Notes under the pieces: model-generated
What the model saw: only the letters and a program-made list of their open reading frames with translations
What the model was told of the DNA's origin: nothing
Databases searched by the model: none
Program-made: the position numbers and the translations under genes
Assembly: GCA_032622095.1 (NCBI GenBank)
Contig: CP136069.1
Location: 43,436,194-43,500,193, forward strand
Direction of reading: 5' to 3'
Length of the DNA: 64,000 nt
From: Siphonodentalium dalli
Taxonomy: Eukaryota > Mollusca > Scaphopoda > Gadilida > Siphonodentaliidae
Shown: in pieces, positions 54,740-64,000 of the stretch
How positions within the stretch are numbered: position 1 is the first letter of the stretch
How the letters are laid out: every line of letters begins with the position of its first letter

Positions 54740-56109
54740 CGATATGACCTATCCAGCAATATTATTTGGTGTATTTGGGAGCAAGTCTCAATGTGGCTTT
54801 AATGAAGTGGCACATGGGAGGATCCATGGTATCGCCAACTGAAAAGAGTGAATCGTGATGTGGATCACCGGGAGTATCCATGGTAACGCCCACTGAAAAG
54901 AGTGAAACGTGAGCACCGGGAATATATCGCTCACGTTCTCCGCTCTCAAATTAAAATCAGCTTCTAATAATATCTTCGCTCGTGTTGCAAATTACGCTCA
55001 TCTTCCCCAGGGTATTCAGGTCAATCGTCATTAGGCCAACTGCTTCCGGTCTGTTAACTTAAGCTCAATAAGTAGGTGTGGTCCCTGGTACCAATCAACT
55101 TTAGCCCCCTTCCCATGTACCTTAGTTCGACGAAGGTGATAGTTATCATTTATCTATTATGGAAAATAAATGCGTGTTCAATTTTGTATTTTTTTATGAA
55201 TTCAATGCGTGTTTCTGGTAGAAAGGCAATTCAAGTATTTATCGACCTATTTTGGTACCGGGAAAAATTCAAAAGCGAACATTGTTATATGTATTTTGGA
55301 GCCCAAACCACCATCAGCATGTGGCTTTAAGTTAACGCAATATTCCTTTACCGGACATTCTATTTCTGATTCTAGAATTCCGCTGAATACACGTGGCAGA
55401 TTTTGTTGTGGGGGTGGGGGGGGGGGGTCAAAGACATGTCTCGATACCGGGATTAATTCAAAAGCAAATATTATTAAGTGTTTTTAGGGTAATCCGTCAT
55501 GTGGCTTTGCAGTTTTAGTTGGTCTGGCGTTCGGTACATATATTCGTTTGACATTCGTTGGACGTTTGTTAGGCATTTAATATTCCTTTCTTTTTTTTCC
55601 TTTTGTTGTTGTCCTTTGTTTCCTTGCAATTATTGGCGCGTTGTTCCGTAGCAATGGAAATTATCGGTGTTGAGTGATGGGGGGGGGGGGTTATACATCA
55701 GAAACAACATCGAACAGTCCGATTGTTATACGGTCCACCCTTTGTTGTTTGTTACTGAAAATGTTATATGTCGCCTATCCACCCAACTCACAATTCCTGT
55801 TGGTTATTTCGAGGACACACTATACAAAATTGTAACCACGTGCTAAAACCGAGTCTCATTGTAAGTATATTATTACGGAACGAGCGATTATATTTGGCAG
55901 CACTTAGGCCTCAACCTCTTTGTCAATTTGCTTTCATAATTGTTGGCAATATAATATGTTCACATGGGTGTTTATGGTACATGTTTACTAGAGTACACAT
56001 TCCGCGAAATTGTCATTTTAGTACCTCTGATCACTAATGGGCCCAGTGGGCCCAGGTTGGTCGAATATGATCAATAAAACACCCGATGGCGAATGCGTCA
56101 CTTGTAGCT
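54740..56109. other. Mixed short repeats, no gene
   Basis: 54824 and 54878 start a 54-bp direct repeat (CCATGGTA.CGCC.ACTGAAAA). GTATTTATCGACCT-family pieces lie at 54755-54803, 55211-55332 and 55440-55512, each ending near ATGTGGCTTT. G-runs lie at 55416-55428 and 55680-55690. Confidence 0.55.
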
Positions 56110-56780
56110 GCATGCAGGTTTAAACTATTGTTTAGCTACCAAAACGACGGTTTAAACCTAGATGTTTACGTATAAACCAGGTTTAATCTGGAGATTACCA
56201 ATCCGTCGTGGATATTTGTTTAGACCATGCAGGTTTAACTGGAGATGAACACCGATCTGGATTTGTTATAGACCAGGTTTAAAACGCAGATGAACACCGA
56301 TCTGGATGTTTGTACAGACCAGTTCTAAATGAAGATGAACGCCGGCCTGGATGTTTGTATAGACCAGTTCTCAATGAATATGAACACCGCGGCCTCGATG
56401 TTTGTATAAACCAGGTTTAAACTAGAGATGAACACCGACCATGATGTTTGTATAGACTAAGTGTAAACTCGAGATAAACACCGGCCTGGGTGTATGTATA
56501 GACCAGGTTTAAACTCGAGAAGAACACTGGTCTGGATGTTATAATTGACCAGGTTTGAACTGGACGTGAACACCGGTCATTTCGGTGCATAGGCCCGGTA
56601 TAAACTGGAGACAAACAATCCGGCCTGGATGCTTGTACATACCAGGTTTAAACTGGATATGAACACCGGCCTAGATGTGTATAAAGACTAGGTTTAAACC
56701 GGATACGAACAACGGCTTGATGTCTGTGTAAACCAGGTATAAACTGGAGATGAACACCGGCATGTATGTATAAACCAGGT
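56110..56780 (+). repeat. About 46-bp satellite array, left part
   Basis: Roughly 14 diverged units of ACCAGGTTTAAACTGGAGAT-GAACACCGGCCTGGATGTTT-GTATAG. Every unit contains GTTTAAAC or a relative, hence a TTAA site. The array is cut at 56781 and resumes at 58194. Confidence 0.9.
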
Positions 56781-58193
56781 TTAACTCTTTCGCTGCCAAA
56801 CGCGCATAAATGCGAACTTCGAAGACGCTGCCAATCGCGCATTTTTGCGAATTTGGTATGTAGTCTAATGTATGGGTATAACTCTTTTCTTTCGGGCATG
56901 TTTGACAGTGTACAATGTATGTATATGTAGAACAATTTAAAGTGACAATGTCCTCAAGGTCATGCTATTTCTGACGTTATGGGAGTACAGTCAGAGCCGG
57001 AATGTTGCGTTATTGTTGTTAGCACGTGGTTATCAGTCGAAAATGGCTGCTCGCAAAAGACTCAGGACTGAAGAAGTTATTGTTATTACCTCTATACTCT
57101 AATACTTATACATATTATTTAGGTGGGCAGTACCCTCTATAGGGGCGCCTGCGGCGCATAAGATACTATAGTATGGGTGGCGGGATGGGGTGGTGGGTGG
57201 GTAACTAACCTCTATACTCTAATAATCTAGGGGCGCCTAGGGCGCATAAGATACTTATACCTATTATTTATGTGGGCAGTAGCCTCTATAGGGGCGCCTG
57301 CGGCGCATAAGATACTATGGGTGGCGGGATAGGGTGGCGGGTGGGTAACTAACCTATATACACTAATGATCGAGGGGCGCCTGCGGCGCATAAGATACTT
57401 ATACCTATTATTTATAATACACCTTTACTGGTTTTGAACAACACTTGTCTATTGTATCATTTTCCAGTGATGATAACAGGCAACTAAATTAATTATGCTG
57501 ATGAGTTGACCATGCGTACGCCCGCGTGACCCTTATAATTAACATAAATCATCGTAAAACCCAATTTTCCTGAAATTCAAGATGGCCGTCAAGATCACGT
57601 GACTTATAAGGGGCGGAGCAGGGTCATATGTCCCCCTGCATGTATATATATATACATATGGGTATGGTTATATATATATATATCTATATTTGGAATTGTA
57701 CTATCAGGGAATATTCAAGCAACAAAAGCACGAACTCAACAAAGTGCGCCATTGTATCCCATTTTGCTACAAATAGGTGGCAACTTGCATAAATCCAAGA
57801 GGGACGCCAAGGTCACGTGACCTATTTTATGTCCAAAGTGGGTTCATATAGGTTACTCCCGTGTACCCTACTGTTGGACATCGTATAATTGGGTTGAATA
57901 TTAGAAAACAAACAACACACCCATTAATAGCCACACAAACTGTACATATACCGGCAAATAGTCACTAATCCAAGATGGCCGCCAATGTCACGTGACCTTT
58001 GTGGGCGTGTCCATGGCGGTATTCGACAGGGTATACCTATGTATATATACATGTGAAGTTTCAACTAATTATATTAGAAACTGCTTGAGATATAATGTAT
58101 TACCCATATATACCTGAAATACATGGATATATGTACAGGATGCGTGGCACTGGGGGCTACGTCTGTGGTGGCGGGTGGCAGCGAAAGAGTTAA
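56781..58193. mobile_element. TTAA-E element, 1.4 kb, inserted in the satellite
   Basis: TTAACTCTTTCGCTGCCA left and complement of GGTGGCAGCGAAAGAGTTAA right; TTAA at 56781-56784 and 58190-58193. The interior has no long ORF. It has GGGGCGCCTGCGGCGCATAA repeats (149-bp direct duplication near 57123 and 57272) and three spaced copies of AAGATGGCCGCCAA.GTCACG (57576, 57796, 57970). Likely non-autonomous. Length is far above the other TTAA groups here. Confidence 0.85.
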
Positions 58194-58380
58194 ACTAAAC
58201 TGGACGAAAACCGGCCTGATGTTTGTACAGACCAGGTTTAAACTGACGATGAACATCGGCCTGGATGTCTGTACAAACCAGGTTTAAACTGACGATGAGC
58301 ACCGGCCTGGATGTTTGTATAGACCAGGTATAAACTGGAGATGAACACCAGCCTGAATGTTACAATAGACCTGGTTTAGC
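58194..58380 (+). repeat. About 46-bp satellite array, right part
   Basis: About four units continuing the array interrupted at 56780; a final partial unit (GATGAACACCGGTCTGGATG) lies at 58492-58515 after a TTAA-F fragment. Confidence 0.9.
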
Positions 58381-58384
58381 CGAT

Positions 58385-58490
58385 CACTTAGCCTTCGCGG
58401 TGGGTTTTGCTGCTGAAATAGTCACATCAGTTAAAACCGTCATAAACAGAAAGAATATGATAATATAGACATACTTTGTTCTTATAAGGA
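58385..58490 (-). mobile_element. TTAA-F fragment inside the satellite
   Basis: CCTTCGCGGTGGGTTTTGCT ... AACCGTCATAAACAGAAAGA ... ATAGACATACTTTGTTCTTA match one end of the TTAA-F element; the terminal TTAA is not clear. Confidence 0.65.
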
Positions 58491-58542
58491 GATCGATGAA
58501 CACCGGTCTGGATGTGTGTACATATTTATGTGACCATCGGTG

Positions 58543-58640
58543 TTAAAGATGTCCTATCCGATTTGGCACAAAATTTAACAAACTTTCCTGAGCCCTTTTG
58601 AATTTTTAGTTGACCATACAACAGCAAAATGAACAATACT
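58543..58640 (+). mobile_element. TTAA-G left-end fragment
   Basis: TTAAAGATGTCCTATCCGAT matches the TTAA-G terminal repeat; no right end located. Confidence 0.5.
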
Positions 58641-59032
58641 TATTACAAACCATATATATATATATTACTGGTGCGTTTACAGGGTTGGGCTGACGCAGAT
58701 AAACGTATCCGATTTCAAAACAGTTTTGAAAAATCGGTTGCGTTTAACTGCGTCAAACGCACGGCGGAAGGTCCAGTCAGCATCACAACTAGATGGCTGG
58801 GTGAAGTGGAAGAAATCAGACGAGTTTGATCCGGAGTCATTCTAGAACTTCTGCTTATCACAAATGATAGCACGCAAATAACAGCTAGTCACAAGCTTGT
58901 CCGCACAGTAGCAAAAGATGAGAGCAAAGTTTATGTAGGATCTAGGCAGTGGTGTATGAAGATCCGTATATTCTCACTTGACTGTGGATAGATTGAATCT
59001 AACAGTTAACTGACTACCTTCTAGTCCGTGTT
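58641..59032. other. Unassigned spacer
   Basis: Nothing recognised; short frames only. Confidence 0.4.
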
Positions 59033-59203
59033 TTAACCCTTTCAGTGCCAAGTCCGATTTTTGTATCAACCCATATTTCCTTGATCATTTTTCAAATTTA
59101 TTGATTATAATAATGTGATACATTATTATAATCAATAAATTTGAAAAATGATCAAGGAAATATGGTTTGATACAAAAATCGGACTTGGCACTGAAAGGGT
59201 TAA
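59033..59203. mobile_element. TTAA-B MITE, short palindromic form
   Basis: TTAA at 59033-59036 and 59200-59203. 171 bp, almost a perfect palindrome (TTAACCCTTTCAGTGCCAAG...; fold near 59113-59118). No 69-bp hairpin, so it shows the TTAA-B shell without the module. Confidence 0.9.
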
Positions 59204-59728
59204 TGCATGAAACTCCTTTTGGTGATTATATATATATATATGAGATTATTAACTTCACATGGTGCGGCGCGGCCGCGAAAAGCGCGGAAAATGCGGCAGT
59301 GGCCAGGCACGTCAGGATGCCCGAAACTCCTGGTAACTCATGTAAAAATAAATTGTACTAAACTCGCTCTCGAACTTCCTCTGTATACGGCAAAGCATTA
59401 TAGCGGTAAAACGATACGAAATACAGAGAGTACGTTCTTGCCCGTAGATACACATACCAACTATGATTCAGATCAAGCTACCCTAACTGGAGTTATCGGT
59501 CGATTCATTACATAATAGGGTGCATTTAAAATATAAAAAAATCGCAGTTTACCTATTCTTCAGACCTGACGTGCCTGGCCACTGCCGCACTTTCCGCGCT
59601 TTTCGCGGCCGCGCCGCACCATGTGAAGTTAATAATCTCTCTCTCTCTCTCTATATATATATGTGTGTAACGTATATAATCACCAAAAGGAGTTTCATGC
59701 ATTAACCCTTTCAGTGCCAAGTCCGATA
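59177..59728. repeat. Compound inverted repeat with GC-rich arms
   Basis: The arm 59177-59316 (TTGGCACTGAAAGGGTTAAT, GCATGAAACTCCTTTTGGTG, TTAACTTCACATGGTGCGGC, GGCAGTGGCCAGGCACGTCA) is repeated inverted at 59570-59728. The arms differ mainly in the microsatellite inside (AT versus CT repeats). About 250 bp of unique sequence lies between. Both arms include half of a TTAA-B end. Confidence 0.9.
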
Positions 59729-59906
59729 TATACGTTATATGCATGTATAAACACAACGTTGGCCGCAGTCCTGTGAAAGGGATAGCCGCGCGACATTTTC
59801 TCCGATGCATCTGCCGCAGGTCTTAAGAAGCACAAACATTATATTTCCGAATCACTGGTAATTCCAACCGATTGTGCGCAGCTAATTAACGTGAGAATGG
59901 TGCGAC
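59729..59906. other. Unassigned spacer
   Basis: Nothing recognised. Confidence 0.4.
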
Positions 59907-60125
59907 TACAGTAATGCCCTAATTAATCGACTCCTTTAACCACAGCAGAATTATGGGTCACTTTTCAGGATTTAGTCGGAAATATGGCTTGTTGCAATTC
60001 ATCGGAAAGCTCTCGGGGAGAGCTTTCCGATGAATGGCAACAAGCCATATTTCCGACTAAATCCTGAAAAGTTACCCATAATTCTGCTGTTGTTAAAGGA
60101 GTCGATTAATTAGGGCATTACTGTA
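59907..60125. mobile_element. Palindromic TA-flanked MITE, copy 4
   Basis: TACAGTAATGCCCTAATTAA and complement, TA at 59907-59908 and 60124-60125, centre CGGGGAGAGCTTTCCGATGA. Very close to the 1691 copy. Confidence 0.9.
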
Positions 60126-60905
60126 TATAGCGCGCATGCACTTCCTGGTTACGTATTTACTCTGACACAACATCTAGTTCATACGTGCCACCAATTAAGT
60201 TTTTGAAACGAGTTTGTTATGAAATTAATGAAGTTCCTAATGAATATCCGTGAAATATTGATTTCGAAGAGAATCCATATCATGCATGAAACACTATAGT
60301 AGCACTTATGGGGTGTTTGGAATCGCCGATTGGAACGCGACGGAAATTGTGTTTTTATGTTTCGGAGAAGTAGTACTGGCAATTGAACACAATTTAAAGT
60401 AATTTCTGAGAAACGGGCAGGTTTATATGTGATATCTCGCGCACTTTAAAACAACTGACAAAGTATATTGCATGCTGGATAAGAAAACATAATGTTGTTT
60501 ATACTGTGTATATTTTAACAACATAGTTTATGTCGCTTCAATGGCGATGTATTGAAACGCAACTCAAGATACCATCTTTTCACGATTCCTACTGTGTGTA
60601 ATTCTGGAATGGGATTAGATAAATTACGTGGGGTCTTCGTTTGGGGCGTATCCAACTTCAAAATGGTTTCCTATTTCAGAATGGGGCGCCGGGTTCATCA
60701 CCGAATATCAAAATGCACGGCTCAGTCTAACACCAGACCACATTGTCAACGCTATAAATGGTTTAAATTTCCAGCTTGATGGACATTGAGTATCTAAAAA
60801 TTACTTGAACTAGGAAAATAAAGTAATTACTTGAAATAGGAAAATAAAGTTTTTAATGAAAGCAGACAATTTTCGAATCTTGGTGGAAAACGATGTTTTA
60901 GAAAA
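60126..60905. other. Spacer with a 26-bp duplication
   Basis: 60799-60850 holds two units of ATTACTTGAAATAGGAAAAT-AAAGT. No gene. Confidence 0.5.
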
Positions 60906-61157
60906 TTAACCTTTTCTATACTAAATACACGTTGATGGGAAGTTATCCCTTTTGAAATATTCAGATTATACGCTCAACAGACGTTGATCGTATTATGTGA
61001 ACATATTCTTCCAATAATTAGGACCCCATCTGCACTTTTATTATCTGTCGTCATGCAGCTTATTTTTCCTGAACACCCCTCCGTGTGAATAATAGGCCAT
61101 TCAAACGTATACTGTTATAACTGAATGGGAGAATCCATTCAGTATAGAAAGGGTTAA
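60906..61157 (+). mobile_element. TTAA-C MITE, reference copy
   Basis: TTAACCTTTTCTATACTAAA left, TTCAGTATAGAAAGGGTTAA right, TTAA at 60906-60909 and 61154-61157. 252 bp, no coding. Confidence 0.85.
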
Positions 61158-62369
61158 TCGCAGCCTATTTTCGGTCTGAAATAACTAACTGCTGTTAATG
61201 TATAGGCATGAAATTTCCAACTGTCAATCATTTTAACGGAAGATGGGGTCAGGCTCATCACCTCCTCCTGCCGTCACGTCCACAATCCTAGTCGATATGT
61301 CCACATTCAATGCATATAAGGGTTTGATCATAAGAGTTCTTTACCAGAATCAATCGAGTCGAAGATGATATTGATTCTGATAATGAACTCTCCGCATGCT
61401 CTGATCGACTTGAGTATAGTTCAATTGACCGCACATAATGGAATTAACTGGAAATCGCCCTTGAGCGTGTGTTAACTACGACGCCCAATCCGTGCGCTGG
61501 CCTGCCTTGTGCTTTACCAAAAATTGGGTAACGATTGTAACAATGGGAGTGTGCTCCTTATCATTTTTTAAATGACGAGATCAATCCTTGAACATCACGT
61601 GGAACTAATGTTGTCGCTTGAAAACAATGTTGTATCGCGGAAATCAGTTATAAATTATAAGCAACAAACGGATATGTGCAAGGTACTGTATTTTCACGAA
61701 GACGGTCGTATATGTGGAACATTCGTTGCTGAATACGAAAACAAGCTCCATTTTTTTTAGAAATTATGATAATGGAACATAACTGGAGGTAAAGTTTATT
61801 GTGAGCCTTTTCAATTTACGAGAGTACATGCACAACTGACAAGAATATACATGTTATATAAATATGCATGCAAATATTATACTAATCACAATATTAATCG
61901 TACAGTGTAGACGCCATGTCAAACGCATACGACCAGGTTCTGGTATTTTCAAGTTTCGAGTATTAGTGGGGTCAGAGATAATCTAATATGGGATTTAGAA
62001 ATGGAAAGATATACATAGAAGTGGCTGAATATCAGTTGCCCTTTTAAAAACCTGAATAGCAATATCACATGCGTGTGACCGAACGAGATAAAAATTTCCA
62101 AATGAAATATTTACTGTACAACAAAGTTAAATATTGGAACATGAGAATGTGTGTCGTCATTTCGCCTTATCGATACAAATTAGACAAAGGTTTCAGAAAT
62201 AAAATTCAGTAAGTATAGAAAGAGTTACTTCATTGGTCTACTGAATAAGTTCATAATGTTATTACCACTATGGGATTGTGCTCCAAATAATTTTTTAAAT
62301 GACGAGATCGTTTTATGAACAGCGCGTGCAACGACAGCAATTATAATATGCAAGTGCAGAAGATCTCAC
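61158..62369. other. Unassigned stretch with a diverged direct repeat
   Basis: 61540-61605 and 62266-62330 share GTGCTCC and TTTTTTAAATGACGAGATC. No gene seen. Confidence 0.45.
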
Positions 62370-62740
62370 ATTAAAGACATATTATGTACTTGTTAGGGTG
62401 CGTGAAACTGATCAGTTAGTATCTAGGCGCTATGTCAACTGGAGGAATGTAGAATTCTACTAACATCGCCGAAATTCTGAAGCAAATCGACCGTACCACT
62501 CCATGGAAAACATCGTCTGAACTACGCTCAATTGTAAATATTTACTATACTCGGGACGCATCTATCGGCGATAAACTGACGAAATGATTTCGCCATCGAG
62601 ATTCTCTGCATTTAATTAATATATAAGAATGACGATGAGTGTTGTCAATTTGGATATAATATTTGTAAAAATTACTACTTTGAACAATGATTATTCTCCA
62701 TTTATCACCCTACCGGAGTGTTTCACGTCACTTTAATTGG
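62370..62740 (+). repeat. Orphan, diverged unit of the 485-bp satellite
   Basis: TTAAAGACATATTATGTACT, GAAAACATCGTCTGAACTAC, ATGATTTCGCCATCGAGA, TATATAAGAATGACG and CCGGAGTGTTTCACGTCACT occur in the same order as in 39429-41842 but with many substitutions. Confidence 0.9.
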
Positions 62741-62749
62741 ATAGAAATG

Positions 62750-63266
62750 TTAAAGGTACGGGCGGCGTTCGTTGCAGAAATATTCATATTTGTTCAAATC
62801 GCCATCAACAGAAGGAATATTATAATATATATAGTTTTGTTCATATGCCAAACATAATCAGCGCGTAAATAGTATATTGTCGTCAAGGCGTACGTAAACA
62901 AGAACCTGCGTGTGTTACAGAAGTTTTGCTTCTGTTTACATAACACAGCGTAATTCTATTGGCCAACCACACAATAATGATAAAACGCTCTTTATTATTT
63001 CCATATCAGGAAAACAATAACAAATAAAGCTCTCTATGTTTACCATATCCGGATCTAAACAAAAGCCAGGTTCTGTAACGTTTTTTGCTTTTGTTTACAT
63101 AACAAAGGAAAAATATTTGAAAATAACATACTGTTTAAGCCATATTTATGATTGGTATAAGAACAAAGTCTGTCTATATTTTTCTATTCTTTCTGTTTAT
63201 GGCAGTTTTCGACGGAGGTGAATATTTTAACAGCAAACCCACCGCCAACGCCGCCCGTATCTTTAA
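62750..63266 (+). mobile_element. TTAA-F element, full length
   Basis: TTAAAGGTACGGGCGGCGTT ... ACGCCGCCCGTATCTTTAA, TTAA at 62750-62753 and 63263-63266. Contains GCTTTTGTTTACATAACA twice in opposite directions around AACGCTCTTTATT. Confidence 0.8.
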
Positions 63267-63289
63267 GATAAAATCGACAAACGACCCAT

Positions 63290-63357
63290 CGTTGAAATTA
63301 TTATCTGAACATTTCCTTAGGGAACTACTCGCCAATGAGCATCTAGTATAGAAAGGG
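63290..63357 (-). mobile_element. TTAA-C end fragment
   Basis: TTATTATCTGAACATTTCCT and AGGGAACTACTCGCCAATGA ... AGTATAGAAAGGGTAAA match the corresponding end of the 51160 copy; the terminal TTAA has mutated to GTAA. Confidence 0.65.
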
Positions 63358-64000
63358 TAAAAATAAACTACACCAATTGGGTTCGGTAAAGATATTATGA
63401 CCACTTAAGGGTGAATACGTAAGGGGTTTCATGAGCAGCACTCCTCTGCTGGGGCCGCAGTGATTTTATAACAGAAGCTTATCGATCAAATCCCATTATT
63501 AAATGCCACATACAGGGGCGAGATTATGATAGAATTCATTCTCTACATAAAATGTCATTATAACTGTGTTCAAATGGTATCCCTGGTTTTCCGCGATACG
63601 CTAGTATAGTATCAGTTGGCTTGCCGCTTATATCCTCTGATAATGTTACCGAGCTGTTCCCAGTCTCGACTGATATCGATTGGTTAACTACGACAGTGGC
63701 TTTGACACCTCTCTATCAGCGCAGAGCGCCCAGGTCCTGCCAATAGATTGGACCTCATCGTGAAGTATACTATTGTTAATTTCAATTCACACTTGCTGTT
63801 TTTTGGAACTTCGCCTGGACTGGCTAACATCGAAACAACCGTGCGCGATTCGTAAATTGTGCAATGGAAACTCCTACGTAAAGAGCAGAGAACGTGAATA
63901 TTACATACTCACTGTTCAGAAGCTGCGAATTATTGGAATTATTGTGACAGAGAGTTCCTTATTTAGAGTTTAATTTAAAACGGAAATTTCACAGGCAACG
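63358..64000. other. Unassigned right edge
   Basis: No element or gene recognised. Confidence 0.4.

Noticed and set aside
56110-58380. CRISPR-like or gene-family array
   Set aside because: Head-to-tail 46-bp units without spacers and without an open frame; a satellite with an insertion.
1-64000. tRNA, 5S/18S/28S rRNA or snRNA genes
   Set aside because: I looked for B-box-like GGTTCRANNCC with matching A-box and cloverleaf pairing and for familiar rRNA words on both strands and found none; a covariance-model scan would be needed to be sure.
1-64000. Helitrons
   Set aside because: Some short TC...CTAG-like ends occur by chance, but I found no consistent pair with a 3' hairpin and A/T target.
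1-64000. Integrated virus or LTR retrotransposon
   Set aside because: No long direct terminal repeats, primer-binding site, protease or integrase motif seen; the one zinc knuckle fits LINE ORF1 better given its neighbours.

Overview
The window looks like intergenic DNA from an animal nuclear genome, probably an invertebrate. It is AT-rich, has no bacterial-style gene packing, and carries decayed non-LTR retrotransposon (LINE) fragments, a poly-A-tailed retro-insertion with target-site duplication, many short inverted-repeat transposons (MITEs), satellite-like tandem arrays and an interstitial block of degenerate CCCTAA (TTAGGG-type) telomere repeat. The TTAGGG type argues against most insects and nematodes. 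A marine lophotrochozoan such as a mollusc is my guess, from the general repeat style only, and I hold it weakly. I see no complete host gene, tRNA, rRNA or CRISPR array on either strand.

The dominant content is non-autonomous DNA transposons that end at TTAA. I separate seven terminal-repeat groups, named here TTAA-A to TTAA-G. A is CCCTTTACCCAACA (277, 9446, 10444, 11407, 34251). B is CCCTTTCAGTGCC (44143, 53271, 59033, 59702). C is CCCTTTCTATACT (1192, 2137, 8526, 51160, 60906, 63290). D is CCCTTTCAYG..GGAGC (1434, 8460, 47583, 52356). E is CTCTTTCGCTGCC (56781-58193). F is AGGTACGG (720, 8804, 42447, 58385, 62750). G is AGATGCNCT (46947, about 48236, 58543). TTAA targets with CCCT-like ends fit piggyBac-type transposition, but no transposase is present here. 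Running through groups A, B and D, and also through a TA-flanked element at 7608-8069, is one almost perfect 69-bp hairpin (GCCAATGCATTCTC...GAGAATGCATTGGC). It usually occurs as two copies in opposite orientation around an AT-rich spacer, like a module shared between unrelated transposon shells.

Other elements are four long palindromic TA-flanked elements (1691, 2477, 22868, 59907); a hAT-like family with a perfect 8-bp duplication at 18977-19536 and a nested relative at 4302-5771; about eleven copies of a family with roughly 30-bp ends and 7-bp duplications (best at 16921-17264); and several one-off foldbacks. LINE remains lie at 8602-8803 plus 9308-9412 (split by a TTAA-F insertion), 14317-14418 (minus), 17400-17930 (CCHC ORF1), 32647-33175 and 49006-49857. 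Tandem arrays occupy 18464-18651 (47 bp), 39429-41842 (about 485 bp, with an orphan copy at 62370-62740), 41915-42135 and 56110-58370 (about 46 bp, split by the TTAA-E element).

Layout: 0-12 kb is dense MITEs with nested insertions; 12-24 kb mixes the 7-bp-TSD family with ORF1 and hAT elements; 24-28 kb is degenerate direct repeats; 28-39 kb is sparser, with LINE ends and the telomere-like block; 39-42.2 kb is tandem satellite; 42-54 kb is MITEs and a foldback cluster; 54-64 kb is a satellite with its insertion, a compound inverted repeat and further MITEs. No gene set works together here; the order of insertions is the main biological information.
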